From: JAJTGZ01 sp964403525
Lineage (GTDB): Bacteria > Planctomycetota > Phycisphaerae > Phycisphaerales > UBA1924
Direction of reading: 5' to 3'
Length of the DNA stretch: 43,917 nt
NCBI GenBank assembly: GCA_964403525.1
Contig: CAYOGE010000028.1
Coordinates: 1-43,917, forward strand
The notes under the pieces are model-generated. The model had not been told where the DNA came from and did not search any database. It saw only the letters and a program-made list of their open reading frames with translations. This document shows, one piece after another, positions 1 through 5,141 of the stretch. The position numbers were made by a program, and so were the translations under genes. Position 1 is the first letter of the stretch. Every line of letters begins with the position of its first letter.

Positions 1-18
1 CTCGGTCTGCGCCTGCGA

Positions 19-120
19 CTACATCACGCACGAGGTTGAGCCGTGATCCGTATTACCCGTTTGTGCTGCCGCCAGAGAAGCCAACGACGCAACGAGGACG
101 CCCGCAAGTGTGTTCTGCAT
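19..120 (-). pseudogene. Broken or frameshifted start of an exported protein
   Basis: An ATG preceded by the same hairpin and GAGAGAGAU ribosome-binding stretch as the neighbouring array genes opens a 33-codon frame. The first 21 residues form a typical signal peptide (MQNTLAGVLVASLASLAAAQ), so the start looks genuine. The frame stops after 12 more residues. A shift into another frame just after the signal peptide gives an open reading (YGSRLNLVRDVVAGADR) that runs off the window edge. This is either a frameshifted or degraded member of the exported-protein array, a sequencing error, or a very short secreted peptide. The product cannot be named because the rest lies outside the window. Confidence 0.45.
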
Positions 121-138
121 ATCTCTCTCTCCGAATCG

Positions 139-156
139 GGCGGCCTCTCGGCCGCC
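139..156 (-). promoter_or_regulatory. Leader hairpin with GAGA loop upstream of the edge gene
   Basis: On the minus strand this reads as a 7-bp GC stem, GGCGGCC / GGCCGCC, closed by a GAGA (GNRA-type) loop. It ends 18 nt before the ATG at 120, with an AG-rich ribosome-binding stretch between. It is the same element found before the next four genes. Confidence 0.6.
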
Positions 157-193
157 GCCAGGGTTAGATCCGCAACGTCACGGACCAAGCCTC

Positions 194-215
194 TGCCCGC
201 GCCTTCGCGCGGGCA
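194..215 (-). repeat. Intercistronic GC-rich hairpin after the gene at 229-990
   Basis: A perfect stem of nine pairs (TGCCCGCGC with its complement) around a four-base loop lies just downstream of the stop codon at 229. No U-tract follows, so it may be an mRNA 3-prime stabiliser or a factor-dependent terminator rather than a classical intrinsic terminator. Confidence 0.5.
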
Positions 216-228
216 AAGATCAGTTTGC

Positions 229-990
229 TCAGCGACGCCGGCGCGACGCCAGCAGCCCGCCGATGCCCAGCAGCGATGCGGCCGCGGGGGTCGGAACAGC
301 GTTGAACTCGATCATCGGCGTATACCCGGCCCAGCCGGTGTCCTGGCGGAAGATGCCGACACCGCCGGCGCCGCCGTCGGTGTACCACCCGGCCGTGACG
401 GTGTTCCACATAACGTCGTCGAGGTCGTCGTTGCTGCCTGCGGTGATCCCGCCGCCCGCGGCGGTGTTGACAGCGACGTTCAGCGAGTTCCACGGGCCGT
501 CAACGCCCATCGGGTTCGCGCCGTACGTCTGGGTGTTGTACGAGATACCCCAGACGATCGAATTGGGCGCCGTCAGCGCCAGGCCCGACAGGTCGAACGT
601 CACGTTTGTGGCGATGCCGTTGAAGCCCCAACCCGTCGGGCGGAACTGGATCGTCATGGTCTGCGTGACCGAGCCCAGCAAGGCACCGGGCAGGTTTCCA
701 CTCCCGGCCGCATAGATGCTCAGGGTCAGCGGGTGCGTGAAGGTTGCCTGATTGCCGTAGTCCTCGGATCGTGCCCACGAGCTCATCGTGACCGTTGCGC
801 TCTGCAGGTAGCGGTCGCTGCCGCCGAAGTTGATCCGGTCACCGAACTCAAACGTCTGCTGCGCCTGGAACGGCTGGCTGGGGTAGTTGCCCGCCAGCGT
901 CGCTGGGATATTGCTGTAGATCGTCGACTGCCCAAAGGCAGCGGCGCCGACCAGTGCGATAGCGGAAGCAGTCGTGATAGAACGAAGCAT
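229..990 (-). CDS. Exported protein with PEP-CTERM-like (PTP) tail
   Basis: This 253-residue protein has a signal peptide of about 20 residues ending AAAFG-Q. A beta-rich extracellular domain follows, with repeated Thr/Ser/Asn/Gly strands (for example NNIP-like IYSNIPATLAGNYP near the mature N-terminus). It ends VPTPAAASLLGIGGLLASRRRR, a proline motif, short membrane segment and arginine cluster like PEP-CTERM signals, but with Thr replacing the usual Glu. The start at 990 is preferred over longer upstream frames because GGAGAGAGAC precedes it and the signal peptide begins there. It is predicted to be exported and anchored or processed at the surface by an exosortase-like enzyme. The binding or structural role of the body is not recognised. 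Confidence 0.8.
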   Translation of the reverse strand: MLRSITTASAIALVGAAAFGQSTIYSNIPATLAGNYPSQPFQAQQTFEFGDRINFGGSDRYLQSATVTMSSWARSEDYGNQATFTHPLTLSIYAAGSGNLPGALLGSVTQTMTIQFRPTGWGFNGIATNVTFDLSGLALTAPNSIVWGISYNTQTYGANPMGVDGPWNSLNVAVNTAAGGGITAGSNDDLDDVMWNTVTAGWYTDGGAGGVGIFRQDTGWAGYTPMIEFNAVPTPAAASLLGIGGLLASRRRR

Positions 991-1007
991 GTCTCTCTCC
1001 AGAGTGT

Positions 1008-1023
1008 GCGGCCTTTCGACCGC
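1008..1023 (-). promoter_or_regulatory. Leader hairpin with GAAA loop
   Basis: On the minus strand this is GCGGUC-GAAA-GGCCGC, a 6-bp stem with one U-G wobble and a GNRA tetraloop, ending 17 nt before the ATG at 990. The space between is the AG-rich Shine-Dalgarno. It is homologous to the hairpins at 139, 1925, 2806 and 3731. Confidence 0.65.
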
Positions 1024-1056
1024 GGGTGTTCCGGCGTAGGCGCACACGCGCCTTGC

Positions 1057-1099
1057 CGGGAAGCCCCCGCGCCGGCGTTCGCCGGCGCGAGAGGGGAAG
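1057..1099 (-). repeat. 43-bp intercistronic palindromic repeat, copy 1
   Basis: This 43-bp segment is identical to 1973-2015. Its core at 1068-1089 is a perfect palindrome with 10-bp arms (CGCGCCGGCG) around TT. It lies between the stop at 1112 and the leader hairpin of the next gene. No U-run follows on the minus strand. Confidence 0.75.
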
Positions 1100-1111
1100 G
1101 ACTGAAGCGGT

Positions 1112-1906
1112 TTACGCAGTGCGACGCCGGCGCGACGCAGCAAGTCCGCCGATACCAAGCAGTGCCAGCGCGCCCGGTGTCGGCACGGCTTCGAAGTCGT
1201 AGACAGCGGCGGCTCCGCCCGTCACCGTCAGGTAGAAGTTGTCCACGTTCCCGATGAAATTGTCCCACGTGGGAGCACCGAAACCGGCGGTCAGCCGCAG
1301 GCTCGGAGCGCTCGCGTTGGTGATCACAGCGTTGGGGTGCGCCGCGATAAAGGCCGACAGCGGGAGCACGTTGGCACCAGCAGCGCCGGTCCCCAGCTCG
1401 TCGTTGTTTGACCACCAGCCGCCGTTGAGCGCATCCCAGGTCTGCCAGACGCCCGTCACCGCGTCCGGCTGGGTCGGAACGGCCCCGGTGTAACCGTTCT
1501 GGTACTCTGGTTCGAAGAAAATCACGTCGTCTTCGATGCCGTCGTTGTTGTAGTCAACGCGCAGGGAGAGGTAGATGTGCAGACCCGAGTAAGAAGCTTG
1601 CTGGGTGATCGATGAGTACCCCATCGCGCTGATGCTCGCCAGCGGCACGCCGGCGAAGTTGTCGGTGTAGATTCGAGACGCGCCGTCGCCGTACTGGCCG
1701 GTCGTCAGCTCCAGACTGCCGCTGCCGAGCGGGGGCGTCCCGAAGCCGTTGACAAACGTTGCGCTCCCCGAGACCGGGTTTGAGCCGTCGTCGAAGAGCA
1801 CCGTCGTCCATCCGTTCTGTCCGGAGGCTGAAACGACCGTCTGCGCGCTGGCGGTGCCGACGGCAACGGTGGCGCAAAGAGCTGCAAGCATGATCGAAGT
1901 ACGCAT
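1112..1906 (-). CDS. Exported beta-sandwich protein with PEP-CTERM-like (PTP) tail
   Basis: This 264-residue protein begins with a signal peptide of about 22 residues ending ASA-Q. The body is rich in aromatic and Asn/Gly strands. It has an acidic stretch DYNNDGIEDD that could bind calcium, and a segment LRLTAGFGAPTWDNFIGNVDNF near residue 220 resembling part of the protein encoded at 2914-3708, so the two may be distant paralogues. The tail is VPTPGALALLGIGGLAASRRRRTA, a PEP-CTERM-like anchor with Thr in place of Glu. The ATG at 1906 follows AGAGAGAGGUUCAC and starts the signal peptide. It is predicted to be extracellular or surface anchored. Ligand or structural role unknown. Confidence 0.8.
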   Translation of the reverse strand: MRTSIMLAALCATVAVGTASAQTVVSASGQNGWTTVLFDDGSNPVSGSATFVNGFGTPPLGSGSLELTTGQYGDGASRIYTDNFAGVPLASISAMGYSSITQQASYSGLHIYLSLRVDYNNDGIEDDVIFFEPEYQNGYTGAVPTQPDAVTGVWQTWDALNGGWWSNNDELGTGAAGANVLPLSAFIAAHPNAVITNASAPSLRLTAGFGAPTWDNFIGNVDNFYLTVTGGAAAVYDFEAVPTPGALALLGIGGLAASRRRRTA

Positions 1907-1924
1907 GTGAACCTCTCTCTCTGT

Positions 1925-1940
1925 GCGGCCTCTCGGCCGC
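1925..1940 (-). promoter_or_regulatory. Leader hairpin with GAGA loop
   Basis: On the minus strand this is GCGGCC-GAGA-GGCCGC, a perfect 6-bp stem with a GNRA-type tetraloop, ending 18 nt before the ATG at 1906 and followed by an AG-rich ribosome-binding stretch. Confidence 0.65.
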
Positions 1941-1972
1941 TGTGCGGAACCCGCTCGGCGCACACGCACCCG

Positions 1973-2015
1973 CGGGAAGCCCCCGCGCCGGCGTTCGCCG
2001 GCGCGAGAGGGGAAG
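1973..2015 (-). repeat. 43-bp intercistronic palindromic repeat, copy 2
   Basis: Exact copy of 1057-1099. The palindrome core is at 1984-2005 with 10-bp arms around TT. It lies just past the stop codon at 2028 in minus-strand reading. A diverged third copy sits at 2861-2893. Confidence 0.75.
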
Positions 2016-2027
2016 AACCTGAACGGA

Positions 2028-2786
2028 TCAGACCGTGCGACGACGGCGCGCCGCCATGAGGCCGCCGATGCCCAGCAGCGCCGCGGCACCGGGGGTCGGC
2101 ACGATGTTGACGAACATCTCAGACGACGAGACGTTGCCGCCGCCGCGGATCACGTCGAGCTGGATGCGGTACGTGCCCAGCGCCGTGGGGTCGAACGCGC
2201 CGTGGGCCGTCGAGCCGGTGAGAGCGAGGAAGGTCGGGTCGTTCCAGAACGAGAAGCCGAGGTTCTGGCTGTCCTGCAGCAGGCTCAGCGAACCACCGCC
2301 GACGGCCACCAGGTACGAAGAGAAGTTGTACGTGCGCAGGTTCACACCAGCGGTGGGGTCCCAGTCGATCGTCAGCAGCACGGTGTTGTTGGTGAAGTTC
2401 TGTCCGTTGCTCTGGGCGGTGTTGGTGTTCAGGTTGATGTGGTAGGAGAAGTTCCAGGCCGCCGTGCCCGCGGCGAGCGTGACGGCGCTGCCGTCGGTGT
2501 ACGACTCGCCGCTGCGGTAGGTGTAGAGGTTTGTAACGCCGGGGGAAGAATCGGTGAGGCTGTCGCGCAGCACGTTGTCACCGGGGCCGCGGACGCCGAA
2601 CCGATAGAAGCTGGTCAGGCCGGTCTGCAGCTGGAGCGGCACGTTGTTGTTCACGACGAAGTTGGCGTTGGGGATGCCCGCGCCGGGGAAAAAGGTCGGT
2701 GTGACGGACGTGTCGTACACCGTCTGCGCACCCGCTGCGGAGCAGACGAGTGCGGCTATCGAAACGGTTGTGAGGGATCGGATCAT
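2028..2786 (-). CDS. Exported protein with PEP-CTERM-like (PTP) tail
   Basis: This 252-residue protein has a signal peptide of about 20 residues (MIRSLTTVSIAALVCSAAGA). The body has many Asn/Thr-rich beta strands and includes LNTNTAQSNGQNFTNNTVLLTIDWD and a later SSYLVAVGGGSLSLL, consistent with an extracellular beta-sandwich. The tail is VPTPGAAALLGIGGLMAARRRRTV. The ATG at 2786 is chosen because GGAGAGAGAGCC precedes it and the signal peptide starts there; upstream in-frame sequence encodes only the leader hairpin. It sits third in the minus-strand array with about 120-nt gaps on each side. It does not obviously share sequence with its neighbours outside the tail. Function of the mature domain is not recognised. 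Confidence 0.8.
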   Translation of the reverse strand: MIRSLTTVSIAALVCSAAGAQTVYDTSVTPTFFPGAGIPNANFVVNNNVPLQLQTGLTSFYRFGVRGPGDNVLRDSLTDSSPGVTNLYTYRSGESYTDGSAVTLAAGTAAWNFSYHINLNTNTAQSNGQNFTNNTVLLTIDWDPTAGVNLRTYNFSSYLVAVGGGSLSLLQDSQNLGFSFWNDPTFLALTGSTAHGAFDPTALGTYRIQLDVIRGGGNVSSSEMFVNIVPTPGAAALLGIGGLMAARRRRTV

Positions 2787-2805
2787 GGCTCTCTCTCCAA
2801 AGTGT

Positions 2806-2821
2806 GCGGCCCTTCGACCGC
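2806..2821 (-). promoter_or_regulatory. Leader hairpin with GAAG loop
   Basis: On the minus strand this is GCGGUC-GAAG-GGCCGC, ending 19 nt before the ATG at 2786. It has the same wobble pair as the copy at 1008, but the loop ends in G, so it departs from the GNRA consensus. Confidence 0.6.
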
Positions 2822-2860
2822 GGTTGTACGGCGGTTCGCGCACAAGCGCGCCCGCCGCGA

Positions 2861-2893
2861 AGCCCCCGCGCCGGCGGTCGCCTGCGCGGGGAG
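2861..2893 (-). repeat. Diverged copy of the intercistronic palindromic repeat
   Basis: It shares the sequence AAGCCCCCGCGCCGGCG with the two 43-bp copies, but the second arm has changed, giving an imperfect CCCCGCGC / GCGCGGGG stem. It occupies the same place, between the stop codon at 2914 and the next leader hairpin. Confidence 0.55.
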
Positions 2894-2913
2894 GGTTTGG
2901 TGTATATCGAGCA

Positions 2914-3708
2914 TCAGACCGAGCGACGACGCCGGAAGGCAGCCAGGCCGCCGAGCCCGAGCGCCGCGGCCGCGCCGGGGGTCGGGACGAAGTTCATCGT
3001 GGTGTCGATGCCGCCGGCGACGGCAAAGTCGACGTGGTCGGCGTACCCGATAAAGCTGCCGACGCTGGACCCGACGCCCAGCGAAATGCCCGTGATGAAC
3101 GTGCCAGACGGGAGGTAGGTCGACATCGTGCTCCAGGGGATGGCAGACGCGGTGATCAGCAATCCGCCGTTGTCAAAGACACCCCGACCAAGGCCCGCGG
3201 TGAATGCGTAGACACGCGAGCCGGGCGCGAAGAAGTCGCCCGAATAGACGGCGCCCAGCGTGCCCGAGCCGCCCGGCGGCACAAACTGCTGGCTGCTCTG
3301 CTCGCCATCCTCCCAGACGATCTCGATACGGCGGCCGTTCGTGGGATCACGCAGGATCAGCCGCAGCGCCGGAGCCTGCGCTGTAGCGACGGTGGGGCCG
3401 GTCTGAACAACGTTCCAGTCATAGCTGAACCGCGTGAGGTTCGACGCGAGGCCAAGGCTCGGCGTTGTGTCGCTGTTGAACTGAAACCCGTTGACGAAGC
3501 GCGTGCGGTCACCCTGGATCAGGGCGGCACCATCGCCGTCGATGCCCGTGTAGCTGGTGATGCCCGAGGCACCCCCGCCTGAGTTGCCGTCGCTGTACCA
3601 CGGCGTGCCCAGCGGCGTGACGGTTGTCGGCAGAACGTTGATCGCCTGGCCAAACGCGCCGGCGCTGAACAACGTGATCGCGGAAACGGTGGCAATAGAA
3701 CAATTCAT
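2914..3708 (-). CDS. Exported beta-sandwich protein with PEP-CTERM-like (PTP) tail
   Basis: This 264-residue protein is the first complete gene after the probable array promoter at 3992-4020. It starts with a signal peptide of about 19 residues (MNCSIATVSAITLFSAGAFG). The body is a predicted beta-sandwich with a segment APALRLILRD and a later ISLGVGSSVGSFIGYADHVDF that recall the protein encoded at 1112-1906. The tail is VPTPGAAAALGLGGLAAFRRRRSV. The ATG at 3708 follows AGGAGAGAGAGAAACC, a strong ribosome-binding site, which decides the start against an upstream in-frame extension. It is predicted to be surface exposed. No catalytic motif was seen. Confidence 0.8.
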   Translation of the reverse strand: MNCSIATVSAITLFSAGAFGQAINVLPTTVTPLGTPWYSDGNSGGGASGITSYTGIDGDGAALIQGDRTRFVNGFQFNSDTTPSLGLASNLTRFSYDWNVVQTGPTVATAQAPALRLILRDPTNGRRIEIVWEDGEQSSQQFVPPGGSGTLGAVYSGDFFAPGSRVYAFTAGLGRGVFDNGGLLITASAIPWSTMSTYLPSGTFITGISLGVGSSVGSFIGYADHVDFAVAGGIDTTMNFVPTPGAAAALGLGGLAAFRRRRSV

Positions 3709-3730
3709 GGTTTCTCTCTCTCCTAAAAGT

Positions 3731-3746
3731 GCGGCCTCTCGGCCAC
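3731..3746 (-). promoter_or_regulatory. Leader hairpin with GAGA loop
   Basis: On the minus strand this is GUGGCC-GAGA-GGCCGC, ending 22 nt before the ATG at 3708. The second base is U, which still pairs with G, so the stem is kept by a wobble change relative to the other copies. Confidence 0.65.
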
Positions 3747-3950
3747 GGGTACTCCAGCGGCAACGCCCGCGCGCCATCGCTGGGAAGCTCACTGGTCCAG
3801 CCGGCGCCGGATCGGGAGCGGTCACAATCCCCTCGTCTGCGACCGCGGAAAGCGGCCGATCGAGGACTTCCAAGCCGCACAGCTGTCAATGAGACAACTG
3901 AATCAGCCGACAATTGCGGCCCGTCGTTTCGGGCAGGTTTTGAGCGGGGG

Positions 3951-3982
3951 TCTCTCTCTCCTCGCTCGCGCGGCCTTGCCGC
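3951..3982 (-). promoter_or_regulatory. Orphan leader: hairpin plus AG-rich stretch without a gene
   Basis: On the minus strand GCGGC-AAG-GCCGC (3970-3982) is followed by a GAGGAGAGAGAGA tract, exactly like the leaders of the array genes, but no start codon follows. It lies about 10 nt after the -10 box at 3992-3997, so it would form the 5-prime end of the array transcript. Confidence 0.5.
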
Positions 3983-3991
3983 AGAGCATGC

Positions 3992-4020
3992 AGACTAACA
4001 CGGTTTTGGGTGTGTGTCAA
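3992..4020 (-). promoter_or_regulatory. Probable sigma-70-type promoter of the exported-protein array
   Basis: On the minus strand TTGACA (4015-4020) and TAGTCT (3992-3997) are separated by 17 nt. The -35 is a perfect consensus match and the -10 is weak (3 of 6). It faces the gene at 2914-3708 and could drive the whole array down to position 19. Confidence 0.55.
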
Positions 4021-4093
4021 CTACCATTTTCAGATTACTTTCTTGTCATTCAGGGTACTCGGATGCCGGCCCTGTCGCCTCATCGAGTACAAA

Positions 4094-4121
4094 GGCCCCC
4101 TCGCCGCAGGGCGAGGGGGCC
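4094..4121 (-). terminator. Intrinsic terminator of the gene at 4153-4839
   Basis: A perfect 12-bp stem (GGCCCCCTCGCC and complement) with a 4-base loop starts about 30 nt after the stop codon and is followed on the minus strand by UUUGU. The strong stem and short U-run indicate factor-independent termination, separating this gene from the array. Confidence 0.75.
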
Positions 4122-4152
4122 TGTCAGCGTGTGATTGTTCTGAAGCAACGAA

Positions 4153-4839
4153 TTACCGCCGCTGACGACGCGAGCCGACGAGGGTGCCGAGGCCCATCAA
4201 CGCCGCGGCTCCGGGGGCGGGCACAAGCACGTATCCCTGATGGCCCTGCGCCGTTCCCGGTTCATCGTCGATCGCGATCAGGTTCCAGCCCGCGCCCGTG
4301 CCTAAGGAATTCAACCATGATTGAGCAAGAGCAATCGTGCCGGCGGGGGCGCTGGTGCACTTGAGCGAACCGTCGTTCAGGTCAAGGCCGCTATCAAAGA
4401 CGATCTCCCATACGGCAATCTGGAACGCCGCGTAGGCCTGCGCCTGGTTCGAGGCGGTGGCCAGGCCGTTGAAGCGCGTCGCGAACAGGCGGCCCATCGC
4501 CAGCGCGTTCGCGGCACCCATCGGGCCGGCGCTTGATGTCGGCGAGTCGGCGAGCGCGTGCGTTGACCACGAGTATTGGTGGTTCACCTGAACGTACTCG
4601 GTGAGGTCGATGCAGAAGCCCTGGAACGTGGGGGCGAAGCCGGCCAGCGTGCCCGGGCTGCTCGCCGAGCGCAGGAAATTGAACGCACCGGCCGACGTGT
4701 TGATGTTGTTGCCGTTGAGGCGCATCGTCACCGACTGCCCGGGGCTCACACCGGTAAACGTGGCGTTGACGGTATCGGCGAGCGACGTCCCCGCGAATGC
4801 GGCGACGGCGACGGTAGCGAGGGTGGCGGCGGTCTTCAT
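4153..4839 (-). CDS. Exported protein, candidate internal-thioester domain, PAP-type tail
   Basis: This 228-residue protein has a signal peptide of about 21 residues (KTAATLATVAVAAFAGTSLA). The body has a motif FCIDLTEYV near residue 93 and AFQIAVWEIVFD near residue 155. This Cys...Gln arrangement (aromatic-Cys-hydrophobic; hydrophobic-Gln-x-x-hydrophobic-Trp) resembles Cys-Gln thioester domains of surface adhesins, which form a covalent intramolecular bond able to react with host amines. That assignment is by motif only. The tail is VPAPGAAALMGLGTLVGSRRQRR, a PEP-CTERM-like signal with Ala for Glu. The ATG at 4839 follows CUGGAGAUCAAC. It has its own terminator and a different leader hairpin, so it is separate from the downstream array. 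Confidence 0.75.
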   Translation of the reverse strand: MKTAATLATVAVAAFAGTSLADTVNATFTGVSPGQSVTMRLNGNNINTSAGAFNFLRSASSPGTLAGFAPTFQGFCIDLTEYVQVNHQYSWSTHALADSPTSSAGPMGAANALAMGRLFATRFNGLATASNQAQAYAAFQIAVWEIVFDSGLDLNDGSLKCTSAPAGTIALAQSWLNSLGTGAGWNLIAIDDEPGTAQGHQGYVLVPAPGAAALMGLGTLVGSRRQRR

Positions 4840-4854
4840 GTTGATCTCCAGTAA

Positions 4855-4885
4855 GTGCCGCGTCCCGGAGGGGAGCCGCAGGCAC
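4855..4885 (-). promoter_or_regulatory. Leader hairpin of the thioester-like gene
   Basis: On the minus strand GUGCC(U)GCG pairs with CGC-GGCAC, and an inner UCCC-CUCC-GGGA continues the stem. It ends 15 nt before the ATG, just ahead of CUGGAG. Sequence differs from the array hairpins but position is the same. Confidence 0.45.
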
Positions 4886-5127
4886 CACAACATGCCATTG
4901 CCTTACCGAATCCGCAATGAACCCCGCCGCGCACGGGTGTCTCCATCGGGCACGCGTTCCGGCTGGAGAAAGCGGGTAATCCGGCACACCGCTTATCACC
5001 CCCCGCTGGGCGCGGCGTATCGGACGCAACGGTGCTGGAACCGGCAGCGCCCAGACCCACGCTCGGCGTGCGGGCCTCACCTCACCGCCCCTGTCCGGCC
5101 GCCCCTCCGTCCGGCCCTTGCACCATC

Positions 5128-5133
5128 TACCAT
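5128..5133 (+). promoter_or_regulatory. -10 box TACCAT, leaderless-type start of nuoG
   Basis: The hexamer ends 8 nt before the ATG at 5142, with no Shine-Dalgarno between, as in a leaderless mRNA. Confidence 0.5.
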
Positions 5134-5141
5134 CGGACCGC

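Larger units (their letters stand above)
3709..4152. other. 444-nt gap: array promoter, orphan leader and terminator
   Basis: No gene was found here. Reading the minus strand, it contains the terminator of the upstream gene (4094-4121), a promoter (3992-4020), an orphan copy of the hairpin/AG-rich leader (3951-3982) with no start codon after it, about 200 nt without an identified signal, and the leader of the gene at 3708. Plus-strand frames here lack a credible start or codon pattern. Confidence 0.6.
4840..5141. other. 302-nt divergent intergenic region
   Basis: It separates the minus-strand exported-protein gene from nuoG. A bulged hairpin sits at 4855-4885 in the minus-strand leader, and the nuoG -10 box lies at 5128-5133. 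No convincing -35/-10 pair was found for the minus-strand gene, and no small gene or RNA was recognised in the remainder. Confidence 0.5.

Noticed and set aside
121..3990. Regular repeats with spacing of about 900 bp, considered as a CRISPR or tandem repeat array
   Set aside because: The repeats are intergenic hairpins separated by complete coding genes, not short uniform spacers, and no cas gene is present.
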